From Gammaproteobacteria bacterium (GTDB taxonomy: Bacteria > Pseudomonadota > Gammaproteobacteria > UBA6429 > Thiohalophilaceae), in the NCBI GenBank assembly GCA_013152045.1, contig JAADGZ010000045.1, positions 1 through 13,947 on the forward strand: DNA of 13,947 bases, written 5' to 3'. Shown in pieces: positions 7,121-13,947 of this stretch; positions within the stretch are counted from its first letter, which is position 1; each line of letters opens with the position of its first letter. A model generated the notes under the pieces. That model did not search any database. It was given only the letters and a program-made list of their open reading frames with translations, and was not told where the DNA came from. The translations under genes and the position numbers were made by a program.

Positions 7121-7351
7121 ATGCCTATTTATGATTATTGCTGCAAACAGTGTGGCAAACAACGAGAGGTACATCAGTCCATGGATGCCTCTGCACCTAA
7201 ATGCCCTAATTGTGGCACAAATATGGAACGCCAGATTCTGTTTGCACCTGCGGTACACGGCCATATGGCGCGTGGCCGAGAGCAAGCGATGCGTTCACTT
7301 CCTGACTCTGCTCACGGTAAAGGCTGTCCCTGCTGTTCAAAACAGGGATGA
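7121..7351 (+). CDS. FmdB-family zinc-ribbon protein
   Basis: A 76-residue protein with the FmdB-type N-terminus MPIYDYCCKQCGK. One zinc ribbon is formed by Cys8-x2-Cys11 and Cys28-x2-Cys31. A further cysteine group (CPCC, 69-72) lies at the C-terminus. FmdB-like proteins occur beside amidase and hydrolase genes and were proposed as regulators; the biochemical role is not settled. Here it directly follows the CS2-hydrolase-like gene, so a role in metal supply or regulation of that enzyme is possible but is inference. The ATG at 7121 matches the family start and has AGGGGA upstream; the open frame upstream to 7046 is not family-like. Confidence 0.88.
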   Translation: MPIYDYCCKQCGKQREVHQSMDASAPKCPNCGTNMERQILFAPAVHGHMARGREQAMRSLPDSAHGKGCPCCSKQG

Positions 7352-7387
7352 TGAACTTCGCGCTTGGAATAATCACTTCCTACTTTC

Positions 7388-7403
7388 AAACCGCTACGGT
7401 TTT
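7388..7403 (+). terminator. Short hairpin after the FmdB-type gene
   Basis: AAACCG-CTA-CGGTTT followed by TAT lies about 36 bp after the zinc-ribbon gene and just before the second sigma-54 promoter. A weak terminator is plausible, as this is a transcript boundary, but the T tract is short. Confidence 0.35.
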
Positions 7404-7435
7404 ATAAATGATTGAATAAAATGTACTTCTTTGTT

Positions 7436-7451
7436 TGGTACATGATTTGCA
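7436..7451 (+). promoter_or_regulatory. Second sigma-54 (-24/-12) promoter, before ompW-like gene
   Basis: TGGTACATGATTTGCA has GG (7437-7438) and GC (7449-7450) with a ten-base gap and a perfect TTGCA at -12. It differs from the TGGCAC-N5-TTGCA consensus at one well-conserved position. Transcription would start near 7462, 25 bases before the ompW-like ATG. An ATGTAC/GTACAT inverted repeat (7421-7443) overlaps the -24 box. Confidence 0.72.
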
Positions 7452-7486
7452 ACCAAGCAATCAAACCGCAACGCCGGAGAAAATTT

Positions 7487-8149
7487 ATGAGAACGCGACT
7501 ATTGGCGACAGTATCATTTATCACGGGTATCAGCAGTTTAATCTGCAGTCCCGCTGCCATAGCTGATGCGGGTGACTGGCTGGTTCGTTTACGCGCCCTG
7601 CAGGTAAGCCCCAATGATGGCAGCAGTTCCGTTTCCAGTATTGCAGGATCAAGTGTCGGTGTTGGCGATGACACTACAATTGAACTGGACTTCACCTACT
7701 TTATGACTCGAAACCTGGGCGTGGAAGCCATCCTTGGCAGTAGTCAGAACAATATCAACGGTAAAGGCAGCATCGCCGGGTTAAATAAAATCGCGGAAAT
7801 ACGAACCTTGCCACCAACGATAACCCTGCAATACCACTTCCAGCCCGATGCCGACATACGACCTTACGCCGGGCTTGGCATCAACTACACCCGGTTTTTC
7901 GATGCGAAAGCCAGCAATAGCCTGAACAGCGCGTTAGGTCAAACCGATGTTAGTCTCTCAAGCTCCTGGGGTTTAAGCGGTCAGATTGGTGTTGATATTG
8001 CGATTAAGAAGAACTGGTTCGTTAATTTTGATGTCAAATACATTCAAATGAATAGCACTGCAACTCTCAATTCGGGCGGGACTGTACGCCAGGTTAATGT
8101 GGACATTAATCCCTGGTTTATCGGTGCAGGAGTAGGACGACGTTTTTGA
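7487..8149 (+). CDS. ompW: OmpW-family outer-membrane beta-barrel protein
   Basis: A 220-residue outer-membrane porin of the OmpW family, an eight-stranded barrel whose members are linked to passage of small hydrophobic molecules. A signal peptide is present (about 1-26, cleavage near AIADAG). Family marks are WLVRLRALQVSP at the mature start, IELDFTYFMTRNLGVEAI, LPPTITLQYHF, RPYAGLGINYTRFF, KKNWFVNFDVKYI and a C-terminal Phe for BAM recognition. The ATG at 7487 is chosen over an open frame from 7412 because of GGAGA six bases upstream and the signal peptide. It has its own sigma-54 promoter and heads the sulfur gene block. Entry of hydrophobic CS2 is a plausible role, unproven. Confidence 0.92.
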   Translation: MRTRLLATVSFITGISSLICSPAAIADAGDWLVRLRALQVSPNDGSSSVSSIAGSSVGVGDDTTIELDFTYFMTRNLGVEAILGSSQNNINGKGSIAGLNKIAEIRTLPPTITLQYHFQPDADIRPYAGLGINYTRFFDAKASNSLNSALGQTDVSLSSSWGLSGQIGVDIAIKKNWFVNFDVKYIQMNSTATLNSGGTVRQVNVDINPWFIGAGVGRRF

Positions 8150-8222
8150 CATGCGTGAGAACACTATATCCATAAAGCATTTAACAGCGCCTGGCGTTGC
8201 ATAGCTGTAAGGAAAAATTATT

Positions 8223-8612
8223 ATGACAACAAAGTTCAATATTATCTGCATTTCCGGTCTTCGTGAAAATCTGCAAATGGCCGCCATGTTCGCTGCAACA
8301 GCCGCCGTCAGCGGTAGTGCTGTATCGGTGTTCCTATCTATGAATGCGCTACGCTATTTTGTTAAAGACAAAAACTTGTCCGCCCCAGCAGAAGGTGAAA
8401 TTGGCCAACTGATGGAAATAAAAAACGTTCCTCCTTTTCAGGATCTGTTCCGACAGGCAGCCGAGCTAGGTGATGCGAAACTTTATCCATGTTCAATGGC
8501 AATGGAGGTACTCGGAATTGCTGACGACCAGTTGCAGGAATATATCGAAAAGCCTCTGGGACTAACCAAATATCTTTCTGATTTTCACGCTGGCCATGTT
8601 ATGACGTTTTAG
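8223..8612 (+). CDS. DsrE-family (DsrE2/DsrE3-like) sulfur-carrier protein
   Basis: A 129-residue cytosolic protein of the DsrE/DsrF-like family. Members carry sulfane sulfur on a conserved cysteine and work with TusA. Visible features are the first strand FNIICISG, an alanine-rich helix (19-33), a second strand AVSVFLSM, and the key Cys90 in KLYPCSMAMEVLGI, which matches the Cys-containing strand/turn of the DsrE2/DsrE3 subgroup. There is no transmembrane segment, unlike many DsrE2 proteins, so DsrE3-like is the better guess. An AAGGA ribosome site precedes the ATG. It sits 73 bp after the ompW-like gene and before the TusA-like gene. Confidence 0.85.
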   Translation: MTTKFNIICISGLRENLQMAAMFAATAAVSGSAVSVFLSMNALRYFVKDKNLSAPAEGEIGQLMEIKNVPPFQDLFRQAAELGDAKLYPCSMAMEVLGIADDQLQEYIEKPLGLTKYLSDFHAGHVMTF

Positions 8613-8667
8613 TACCTTAGAAATAATTTTCTGCGCATTTTGTAGAAAATTATTTCGTGGAGGTACT
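8611..8667 (+). repeat. Long stem-loop between dsrE-like and tusA-like genes
   Basis: An inverted repeat starts in the stop codon of the DsrE-like gene. The outer stem is AGTACCT (8611-8617) with AGGTACT (8661-8667). The inner 13-bp stem is GAAATAATTTTCT (8620-8632) with AGAAAATTATTTC (8644-8656), closed by an 11-base loop. There is no T tract, so it is not a classical terminator. It may stabilise the upstream mRNA, be an RNase processing site or tune polarity within the operon; a small mobile repeat is another option. Confidence 0.75.
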
Positions 8668-8732
8668 TATCTTGTGATTTATCCAGGTTAGGTCAACCAG
8701 GCTAATGCTGAATTTACCATGATGAGGTACAG

Positions 8733-8963
8733 ATGAGCGATATAAAACGTGTTGATGCACGAAATTCATTTTGTCCAGGTCCATTAATGGAACTGATAGC
8801 GGCCATGAAACTAGCCGAGATCGGTGACCAACTGGAAGTGCTCTCGACTGACAAGGGTTCTGCCAACGACATCCCGGAATGGATCAATAAAGTTGGCCAT
8901 GAAATCGTAGAGTGCAGGGAAGAAGATGGCGTCTATTACATACACGTCCGCAAGACAAAGTAA
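8733..8963 (+). CDS. TusA-like sulfur-carrier protein
   Basis: A 76-residue cytosolic protein of the TusA/SirA family, which carries sulfur as a cysteine persulfide. The signature is DARNSFCPGPLMEL with the active Cys14 and the CPxP-type motif (CPGP, 14-17); the fold is completed by LEVLSTDKGSANDIPEWINKVGH. This is the version found in sulfur-oxidation clusters with DsrE, rather than necessarily the tRNA-thiolation TusA. TGAGG lies five bases before the ATG. It is 36 bp upstream of the SQR-like gene and clearly co-transcribed with it. Confidence 0.93.
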   Translation: MSDIKRVDARNSFCPGPLMELIAAMKLAEIGDQLEVLSTDKGSANDIPEWINKVGHEIVECREEDGVYYIHVRKTK

Positions 8964-8999
8964 GCAAACAGTTATTTTTAATCGACTGGAGGAGATGAG

Positions 9000-10136
9000 A
9001 TGAAAAAGATAGTTATTGTCGGAGGCGGCACGGGCGGAACCATATTGGCGAATAACCTTGCACGCCGTCTTAGCGCAGAACTGAGAAGCGGCGAAGTGCG
9101 TGTTACCGTGCTCTCTGCATCGGATAAACACATGTATCAACCGGGACTGCTGTACGTGGCATTCGGTCGCATGTCATCACAGGAACTCTATCAGGATCAA
9201 GCATCATTGCTTGAACCGGGTATCGTGTTTCACGTCGACCCGGTTAAAACATTCAATTTGGATAACAAGCAGGTCGAAACCGAAAGCGGCGTCAGCCATG
9301 ATTATGATTATCTGGTAATTTGCACCGGCTCACGACCCAATCCGGAAAGTGTACCCGGACTGGCCGAGCATGCAAACCATGTCTACACCGTAGAAGCAGC
9401 TGAGAAGACCCTGACGGCGCTTCAACAATTTGAAGGTGGACGTGTCGCCATCGTTACCGGAGTCCCCCACAAATGCCCGATGGTCCCACTTGAACTCACT
9501 TTCATGATGCATGATTACTTTAAAGATCGAGGTATTCTGGATAAGGTGGAATTTTTTTACACCTACCCGATCGGACGTTTGCACTCATTGGAAAACGTCG
9601 CTAAATGGGCTCAGACCGAATTTGATCGACTCGGCATTCTTTATGAAACACTGTTCAATGTCAAACAGGTTGATGGCAAGAATAAACAGGTACACAGCGA
9701 AGAAGGCGGTGTGGTTGACTACGATCTACTGATCACAGTGCCACCTCATAACGGTATGCCGGTCATACTGGAGAATGCGCTTGGCGGCGGAGGCTGGATA
9801 CCCACCAACCCTAATACACTACAGATGGAAGGTCATGAAAATGTATTTGTTCTCGGTGACACCACTAATATTCCCATCAGCAAGGCAGGCTCAACCGCAC
9901 ACTATGAAGCAGAAGCCCTCGGTGAGAACCTCGCGGCGCTGGTCAAACTTGGAACAATGGTAAGAACCTATGATGGCAAAGTCTTCTGCTTTATCGAGGC
10001 CGGTAAAGATCGTGCAACTTATGCTTCTTTTGACTATCAACATCCGCCACAACCTCAGCCACCGACACAGATGATTCACTGGTTCAAACTGGCATATAAC
10101 AAGCTTTACTGGAACTCAGTACGCGGCCTTCTATAA
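9000..10136 (+). CDS. SQR-like FAD-dependent sulfide:quinone oxidoreductase
   Basis: A 378-residue flavoprotein of the sulfide:quinone oxidoreductase / FCC-like disulfide-reductase family. It would oxidise sulfide to sulfane sulfur (polysulfide) and pass electrons to quinone at the membrane. The N-terminal FAD motif is VIVGGGTGG (5-13), the second dinucleotide-fold segment is YLVICTGSRPN, and the FAD C-terminal motif is NVFVLGDTTNIP (281-292). Redox cysteines Cys159 (HKCP) and Cys330 (KVFCF) match the two core SQR cysteines. The third cysteine of type I SQR appears to be Tyr129 (HVYTVEAA). The C-terminal tail with HWFKLAYNKLYW looks like an amphipathic membrane anchor. An excellent GGAGGAG ribosome site precedes the ATG. 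It lies between the tusA-like and DUF1641 genes. Confidence 0.9.
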   Translation: MKKIVIVGGGTGGTILANNLARRLSAELRSGEVRVTVLSASDKHMYQPGLLYVAFGRMSSQELYQDQASLLEPGIVFHVDPVKTFNLDNKQVETESGVSHDYDYLVICTGSRPNPESVPGLAEHANHVYTVEAAEKTLTALQQFEGGRVAIVTGVPHKCPMVPLELTFMMHDYFKDRGILDKVEFFYTYPIGRLHSLENVAKWAQTEFDRLGILYETLFNVKQVDGKNKQVHSEEGGVVDYDLLITVPPHNGMPVILENALGGGGWIPTNPNTLQMEGHENVFVLGDTTNIPISKAGSTAHYEAEALGENLAALVKLGTMVRTYDGKVFCFIEAGKDRATYASFDYQHPPQPQPPTQMIHWFKLAYNKLYWNSVRGLL

Positions 10137-10159
10137 CCCAATGTAAGCGGAGATGAACC

Positions 10160-10777
10160 ATGAGTATCAAGTCTAATCAAGAGACCAGCAATACGGATGA
10201 TAGAACAAGCGCTGAACTACATCAGGTATTAACTGGTGTGCAGGATGCACTTACAGACGAAATGGTCAGTCGGCTTGTGCAAACCCTGTCCAGCAGCGCT
10301 GGTTTGTTGGATCAGCTTGGACGTAGCAGCGCAGACAAGGCTATACCATTGCTTTCGGAGATGATTGAAAATGGCGATCTGGAGCGGGTAGTCCAGCTTG
10401 CGCGCCTGCTCAGTGCGGCTCAGGACTCTGTCACCGATGAAATGATCGTGCGCCTGACTGATCTCATCAGTGGCGCAATGAACTTGCTCGATCGTCTCAA
10501 CCGTAGCGGACTGGATCGGCTGGTGGCCGCACTTCCCCGCATGATCGAGATGTTTGAACGCCTGGAACAAGAGCATGTGGTTGATGATCTGGTGCGCAGC
10601 CTGGAAGAGGTAACAGCCGTGACAGCAAGCTCTGCGCCGGCACGCGGAGGACTGAAGGGCTTGTGGTCAATCGCTCGCGACACGGATACCCAGGAGACAT
10701 TAAGTTTTCTGTTACTTCTCAGCAAGCAGTTTAGAACTTTCCGCACGGTGCGGCAGGCAACACAGAACAACTTATAA
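10160..10777 (+). CDS. DUF1641 family protein, partner of the SQR-like protein
   Basis: A 205-residue helical protein. The C-terminal block RGGLKGLWSIARDTDTQETL followed by a helical LLLLSKQFR is the hallmark of DUF1641, a family often encoded next to SQR-like oxidoreductases. The N-terminal two thirds contain a tandem duplication with a period of 60 residues: ALTDEMVSRL...GLLDQLGRS (30-56) and SVTDEMIVRL...NLLDRLNRS (90-116). No signal peptide or clear transmembrane helix is present. GGAG precedes the ATG, 23 bp after the SQR-like stop codon. It probably supports or anchors the SQR-like enzyme; the molecular function is unknown. Confidence 0.85.
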   Translation: MSIKSNQETSNTDDRTSAELHQVLTGVQDALTDEMVSRLVQTLSSSAGLLDQLGRSSADKAIPLLSEMIENGDLERVVQLARLLSAAQDSVTDEMIVRLTDLISGAMNLLDRLNRSGLDRLVAALPRMIEMFERLEQEHVVDDLVRSLEEVTAVTASSAPARGGLKGLWSIARDTDTQETLSFLLLLSKQFRTFRTVRQATQNNL

Positions 10778-10779
10778 TT

Positions 10780-12408
10780 TTACCGACCCTGGCCCGAATC
10801 GGTGGACGAAATTGCCAGTTTTTTTCGGTAAGCCGAGGGGTCAATACCGTAAGATTTTAGTTTCTGATGTACTGCTCGCGGAGTAATACCCATGGAACGT
10901 GCAACCTGACTAACATTTCCGGAAAACCGGTTGAGGCCCGCGTGAATAATTTTTTTCTCCAACTCCATGGTGGCATTTTTCTTCAATGTACGCAGATCGA
11001 GATTAGCAAGCTCTTCGGGAACAACAGATTTCTGCGCATCGCTGCCAGCGATATCGAGTTCGTCAATAACATGACCCGGCGTAAATAGAAACGCACGTTC
11101 AAGAATATTTTCCAGCTCGCGGACATTACCGGGCCATGGATAGGCCATTGCTCTGAGCCAGGCAGGCTCGCTTAGCACTTTAGACTTGCATTGATACTTT
11201 TCTGCCAACTTGCGAAGAAAGTGCATAACCAGAGCCGAAAGATCTTCCAAACGTTCACGCAAGGGTGGAATATGAATGGGAATAACGCTTAAACGATAAA
11301 ATAGATCCTGACGAAAATCGCCGCTAGCGACCATCTCTTTAATATCGCGGTTCGAGGCGCAGATAATCCGCACATCAGACTTTAACGTCTGCCGTCCTCC
11401 GACACGCTCAAATTCGCCTTCCTGAAGTATCCGTAACAAGCGCGCCTGCGCTGAAACCGGCAGCGCATCGATCTCGTCCAGAAACAGGGTACCTTTGTCT
11501 GCCCGCTCGAAGTAACCATAGTGGACATTATAGGCACCAGTGAACGCCCCTTTTTCATGCCCAAACAATGCACTTTCAATCAAGTTCTCTGGAATCGCGC
11601 CACAGTTAACCGCAACAAAAGCCTGTTGCCAGCGATCGCTGAGTGCATGCGTTGCGCGTGCCACCCATTCTTTACCAACACCGGTCTCACCTGTAATCTG
11701 GACGCTGGCATCAGTAGGTGCCACAAGTTCGATACACTTGTAAATCTGGCGCATCGCCGCAGACTCGGCTACGACAAATGCCTTGGGGCGGTCATTTGCG
11801 AGTGCATGGTTAGTGTGGCACCAGAATTTTTTCAAGCCCTCTTCAATACGGATAGCCGCATCTGCAGTCACTGATTTAGAAACTACGACGCCTGACTCAT
11901 CCTCATATTCATCACCATCGTAACGAGATGCGGATTTACGATCCGTATAGATATACACCTCGCAGATACTGTCATTGGTAGCTAAGCGTTTGTTTAGTAC
12001 AACTTTGGCATAACCGAAGTTGCGCGCAGCAATACCACCGAACACGCTGGAGGTCATGCGGCAAAGTTCAGGGGCTCCTTTGACAGCCTCACCAAAAGGG
12101 CAACGAGTATTAACAACTCGCACCACTCCAGGCTTGCTGGAAGCACGCGAGAAGTTAGCGCCGATCTGATTTTTCATGCTGATGATTAGTTCGGAATACT
12201 GATCCAAATTGATGTTAGTGTCGAGATCGCTTTGCTCCCGGTAGACCGCCTCAAAGCACGCCCCCGTAGCCAAGCCAAGATGCTCAATATAGACAAGATG
12301 GCTTTGACAATCTGGACAACCGAGCTGGCCAGCTACATTGACACTCTGAGCCACAAACGTTTGCAAAAAATTAATAGGCGTAAGTTGTAATAAAGACTTA
12401 CTACTCAT
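10780..12408 (-). CDS. Sigma-54-dependent enhancer-binding transcriptional regulator
   Basis: A 542-residue activator with three parts. The N-terminal sensor region (about 1-200) contains Cys31-x2-Cys34, Cys51, Cys103 and Cys116 ([14 protein letters not shown]), Cys149 and Cys197; it resembles the Cys-containing MetOD1/V4R-type signalling domains rather than a receiver, PAS or GAF domain. The AAA+ domain (about 211-445) has Walker A GETGVGKE (240-247), the sigma-54 contact loop GAFTGA (287-292), Walker [10 protein letters not shown] (306-314) and arginine-finger region [10 protein letters not shown] Fis-type helix-turn-helix follows (about 494-521, [21 protein letters not shown]). The ATG at 12408 is chosen for its AGGGGG site eight bases upstream; a GTG at 12429 is in frame but poorer. 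It likely drives the two sigma-54 promoters at 6246 and 7436. The gene ends two bases from the convergent DUF1641 gene. Confidence 0.95.
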   Translation of the reverse strand: MSSKSLLQLTPINFLQTFVAQSVNVAGQLGCPDCQSHLVYIEHLGLATGACFEAVYREQSDLDTNINLDQYSELIISMKNQIGANFSRASSKPGVVRVVNTRCPFGEAVKGAPELCRMTSSVFGGIAARNFGYAKVVLNKRLATNDSICEVYIYTDRKSASRYDGDEYEDESGVVVSKSVTADAAIRIEEGLKKFWCHTNHALANDRPKAFVVAESAAMRQIYKCIELVAPTDASVQITGETGVGKEWVARATHALSDRWQQAFVAVNCGAIPENLIESALFGHEKGAFTGAYNVHYGYFERADKGTLFLDEIDALPVSAQARLLRILQEGEFERVGGRQTLKSDVRIICASNRDIKEMVASGDFRQDLFYRLSVIPIHIPPLRERLEDLSALVMHFLRKLAEKYQCKSKVLSEPAWLRAMAYPWPGNVRELENILERAFLFTPGHVIDELDIAGSDAQKSVVPEELANLDLRTLKKNATMELEKKIIHAGLNRFSGNVSQVARSMGITPRAVHQKLKSYGIDPSAYRKKLAISSTDSGQGR

Positions 12409-12837
12409 GTCTGTTTCCCCCTGGCTCACCGCAAGATGCCGAAAAAATCTGTCAGCAACCTGAATACGCGCCTGTCACCGGGAACCCAGGAATAGCTCTA
12501 ATTACCGAATAGCGTTAACATTAACCTTATGCCATGACATGGCTTTATTTTTACCCGCAACTTAAAGTGTAGCGCAAAGAAACCACACACGGAATGGCAA
12601 TAACTCCCGTAAGCCTAAGCAATATCCACACCAGAATAAACTTACAAGAAAAAACAATCGCTTATGAGCTACTGCCAAAAAATGATCGGAAGGTATATTT
12701 CTATTTAATATCCCGGTATCAATAATTTACCGAGTTTATCAGCCAGTTATTTATGCTCTAAATATTTCCCAGTGAGAAGCCAGGCTTCGCAATAGAGGTC
12801 GAAACGCTCTTTGCTTCGAAAAAAATACGACTGTAAA
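12409..12837. other. Intergenic region between regulator and tlpA-like gene
   Basis: About 430 bp without a convincing gene. It should hold the promoter of the regulator (minus strand) and the 3' end of the tlpA-like transcript. Visible small palindromes are GCCATGACATGGC (12531-12543, followed by a T-rich stretch on the plus strand) and GAAGCCAGGCTTC (12776-12788). GTTAACATTAAC occurs just before the first. I could not choose a reliable promoter or terminator. Confidence 0.5.
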
Positions 12838-13356
12838 TCACTGGTTTTTTAACGCGCGGATGCTATCCAGCAATGCATTATTATCCCACTCCCGTCCACC
12901 AATGGCGCGATAAACCAAGCGTCCTTGCCTATCCAATACAAAGGTTGTCGGCAAAGCATCTACCGGCCAATGCGCCGAGACTTCAGCTTGGCTATCGAGC
13001 AACACGGTAAAATCAATCGGGTAATCCGTCATAAAATCAACAACACTGTCTTTATCTTCACCCACACCCACGGCCAGCATCACAATGCCCTCGGCCTTTA
13101 TTTTTCCCCAGGCACGATTCATGGACGGTAGTTCCCGCCGACAAGGCGGACACCAGGTCGCCCAGAAATTGATAATCACAGGCTTGCCCCGATAGTCGCG
13201 GATGTCATGTTTCACACCATTAATATCTGTTAACACCAGGGCGGGCGCCATTTTTTCCCCTGACAACGGCGTTAGTAACATTTGCTCAGCCTGCAGTGTC
13301 AAGGAAAATAGGCTCAAAATAATGACTAGCCAGGATTTTAATCTGCATAATTTCAT
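12838..13356 (-). CDS. TlpA/ResA-type periplasmic thioredoxin-like protein
   Basis: A 172-residue exported thiol-disulfide oxidoreductase. A signal peptide or membrane anchor occupies about residues 1-23 (core WLVIILSLFSLTLQA). The AhpC-TSA/redoxin-type thioredoxin fold follows, with INFWATWCPPCRREL holding the active site Cys69-Pro-Pro-Cys72 (WCPPC, 68-72) and the cis-proline in LPTTF (Pro136). Such proteins reduce periplasmic cysteines, for example in cytochrome c or copper-centre assembly; the partner here is unknown. GAGAG precedes the ATG. A hypothetical gene lies 112 bp upstream on the same strand and could be co-transcribed. Confidence 0.93.
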   Translation of the reverse strand: MKLCRLKSWLVIILSLFSLTLQAEQMLLTPLSGEKMAPALVLTDINGVKHDIRDYRGKPVIINFWATWCPPCRRELPSMNRAWGKIKAEGIVMLAVGVGEDKDSVVDFMTDYPIDFTVLLDSQAEVSAHWPVDALPTTFVLDRQGRLVYRAIGGREWDNNALLDSIRALKNQ

Positions 13357-13468
13357 AAAATACTCTCATTGTTCTTCGCCACAAAAACGCTATTTACCAA
13401 GGTTAATTAATTTCATACTCTCAGGCATAGGTACCGACGGCCAACTACACAAGCCGGCTTCAGAGACG

Positions 13469-13867
13469 CTATTTTTCACGCGTAACAGCTGCCACTTGCA
13501 GATGTTCAGCCAGCCCTTTGCGCCAATCCTGGATAAAATCTTCGAGCGATTCAATAAAATCTGCATCATGCTGTTGACGATTGATGGTGCAATGCACGGT
13601 TACTTCCCCAAGACTATCGTCCGTGTTTATGGTTATTGTCCAGCTCACTGCATTCAAACAGCCCGGTAAACTAAAACGCACACCACCACGAATTGATTGA
13701 CGTTGAACTTCAAACAATCCCCAGAGCATACTGATCTCACCCCGATCATCGGTATAACTCATGACCTCATAAATGGATGAACAAAACTGGGCCAGGGTCT
13801 CAATTCGTAGTTGTTGCTGTAAATCCTGCTCTGTCGCCGCTGAGGTTAAACTTGCAAAAAATTCCAT
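13469..13867 (-). CDS. Hypothetical protein, 132 residues
   Basis: I do not recognise this protein. It has no signal peptide and no transmembrane helix. It is acidic and mixed alpha/beta: an N-terminal helical part (about 10-35), a middle with SYTDDRGEISMLWGLFEVQR and alternating strands including WTITINTDD, and a C-terminal helix rich in acidic residues and tryptophan (DFIESLEDFIQDWRKGL). The start ATG has only a weak GGTAAG site. Coding is supported by an uninterrupted frame with ordinary codon use and by its position ahead of the tlpA-like gene on the same strand. Function unknown. Confidence 0.7.
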   Translation of the reverse strand: MEFFASLTSAATEQDLQQQLRIETLAQFCSSIYEVMSYTDDRGEISMLWGLFEVQRQSIRGGVRFSLPGCLNAVSWTITINTDDSLGEVTVHCTINRQQHDADFIESLEDFIQDWRKGLAEHLQVAAVTREK

Positions 13868-13947
13868 CTATTACTTACCGTTGTTGTTCTCGTATCAATA
13901 ATCAAAGAGCATCAGGCTTTAACCGACGCCCAAACATTGCACCATAG

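Noticed and set aside
8190..8206. TGGCGTTGCATAGC upstream of the DsrE-like gene as a sigma-54 promoter
   Set aside because: The GG to GC gap is nine bases, not ten.
11521..11874. Plus-strand open frame of 117 codons inside the regulator gene
   Set aside because: Antisense shadow of the AAA+ and sensor coding sequence; no ribosome site or known protein features.
12531..12552. GCCATGACATGGC plus T-rich run as a plus-strand terminator
   Set aside because: There is no plus-strand gene upstream for it to terminate; the nearest genes on both sides are on the minus strand.
13902..13946. Possible last 14 codons of a minus-strand gene entering from the right edge (ending GRRLKPDAL)
   Set aside because: Too short to tell from a chance frame; no family recognised.

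Overview
The window reads as chromosomal DNA of a Gram-negative, sulfur-oxidising gammaproteobacterium. The evidence is an lpxD gene for lipid A, an OmpW-type porin, a PKD lipoprotein, a DUF3581 protein (a family I know from gammaproteobacteria), a DsrC/TusE protein, and a compact sulfur block (DsrE-like, TusA-like, sulfide:quinone oxidoreductase-like, DUF1641). I see no tRNA, rRNA, CRISPR array or transposase gene.

Layout. Positions 1-1224 (minus) hold the first 408 codons of a surface lipoprotein with a PKD domain that runs off the left edge. Then comes adk (minus) with a good terminator. Divergent from it are a DUF3581 gene and a tusE/dsrC-like gene ending in a textbook terminator, followed by a stand-alone lpxD. 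A periplasmic solute-binding protein gene faces back toward lpxD. Upstream of it is a 146-bp element with inverted-repeat ends built on a GC-rich palindrome, a probable non-autonomous mobile or REP-like repeat.

The most interesting part is 6246-12408. A sigma-54 type (-24/-12) promoter precedes a beta-carbonic-anhydrase-fold enzyme that resembles carbon disulfide hydrolase of Acidianus far more than ordinary carbonic anhydrase. Next come a small FmdB-type zinc-ribbon protein and, behind a second sigma-54 type promoter, an OmpW-family outer-membrane protein, a DsrE-family protein, a TusA-like protein, an SQR-like flavoprotein and a DUF1641 protein. Two base pairs beyond, and convergent, lies a sigma-54 enhancer-binding regulator with an unusual cysteine-containing N-terminal sensor region. 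My reading is an inducible pathway for CS2 and/or COS: possible entry through OmpW, hydrolysis to sulfide, sulfide oxidation at the membrane by the SQR-like protein with DUF1641, and passage of sulfane sulfur to the TusA/DsrE carriers. The substrate and the wiring are inference; the gene families and promoter motifs are visible.

The right end (minus strand) has a TlpA-type periplasmic thioredoxin and an unrecognised 132-residue protein, which may be co-transcribed in the order hypothetical then tlpA.
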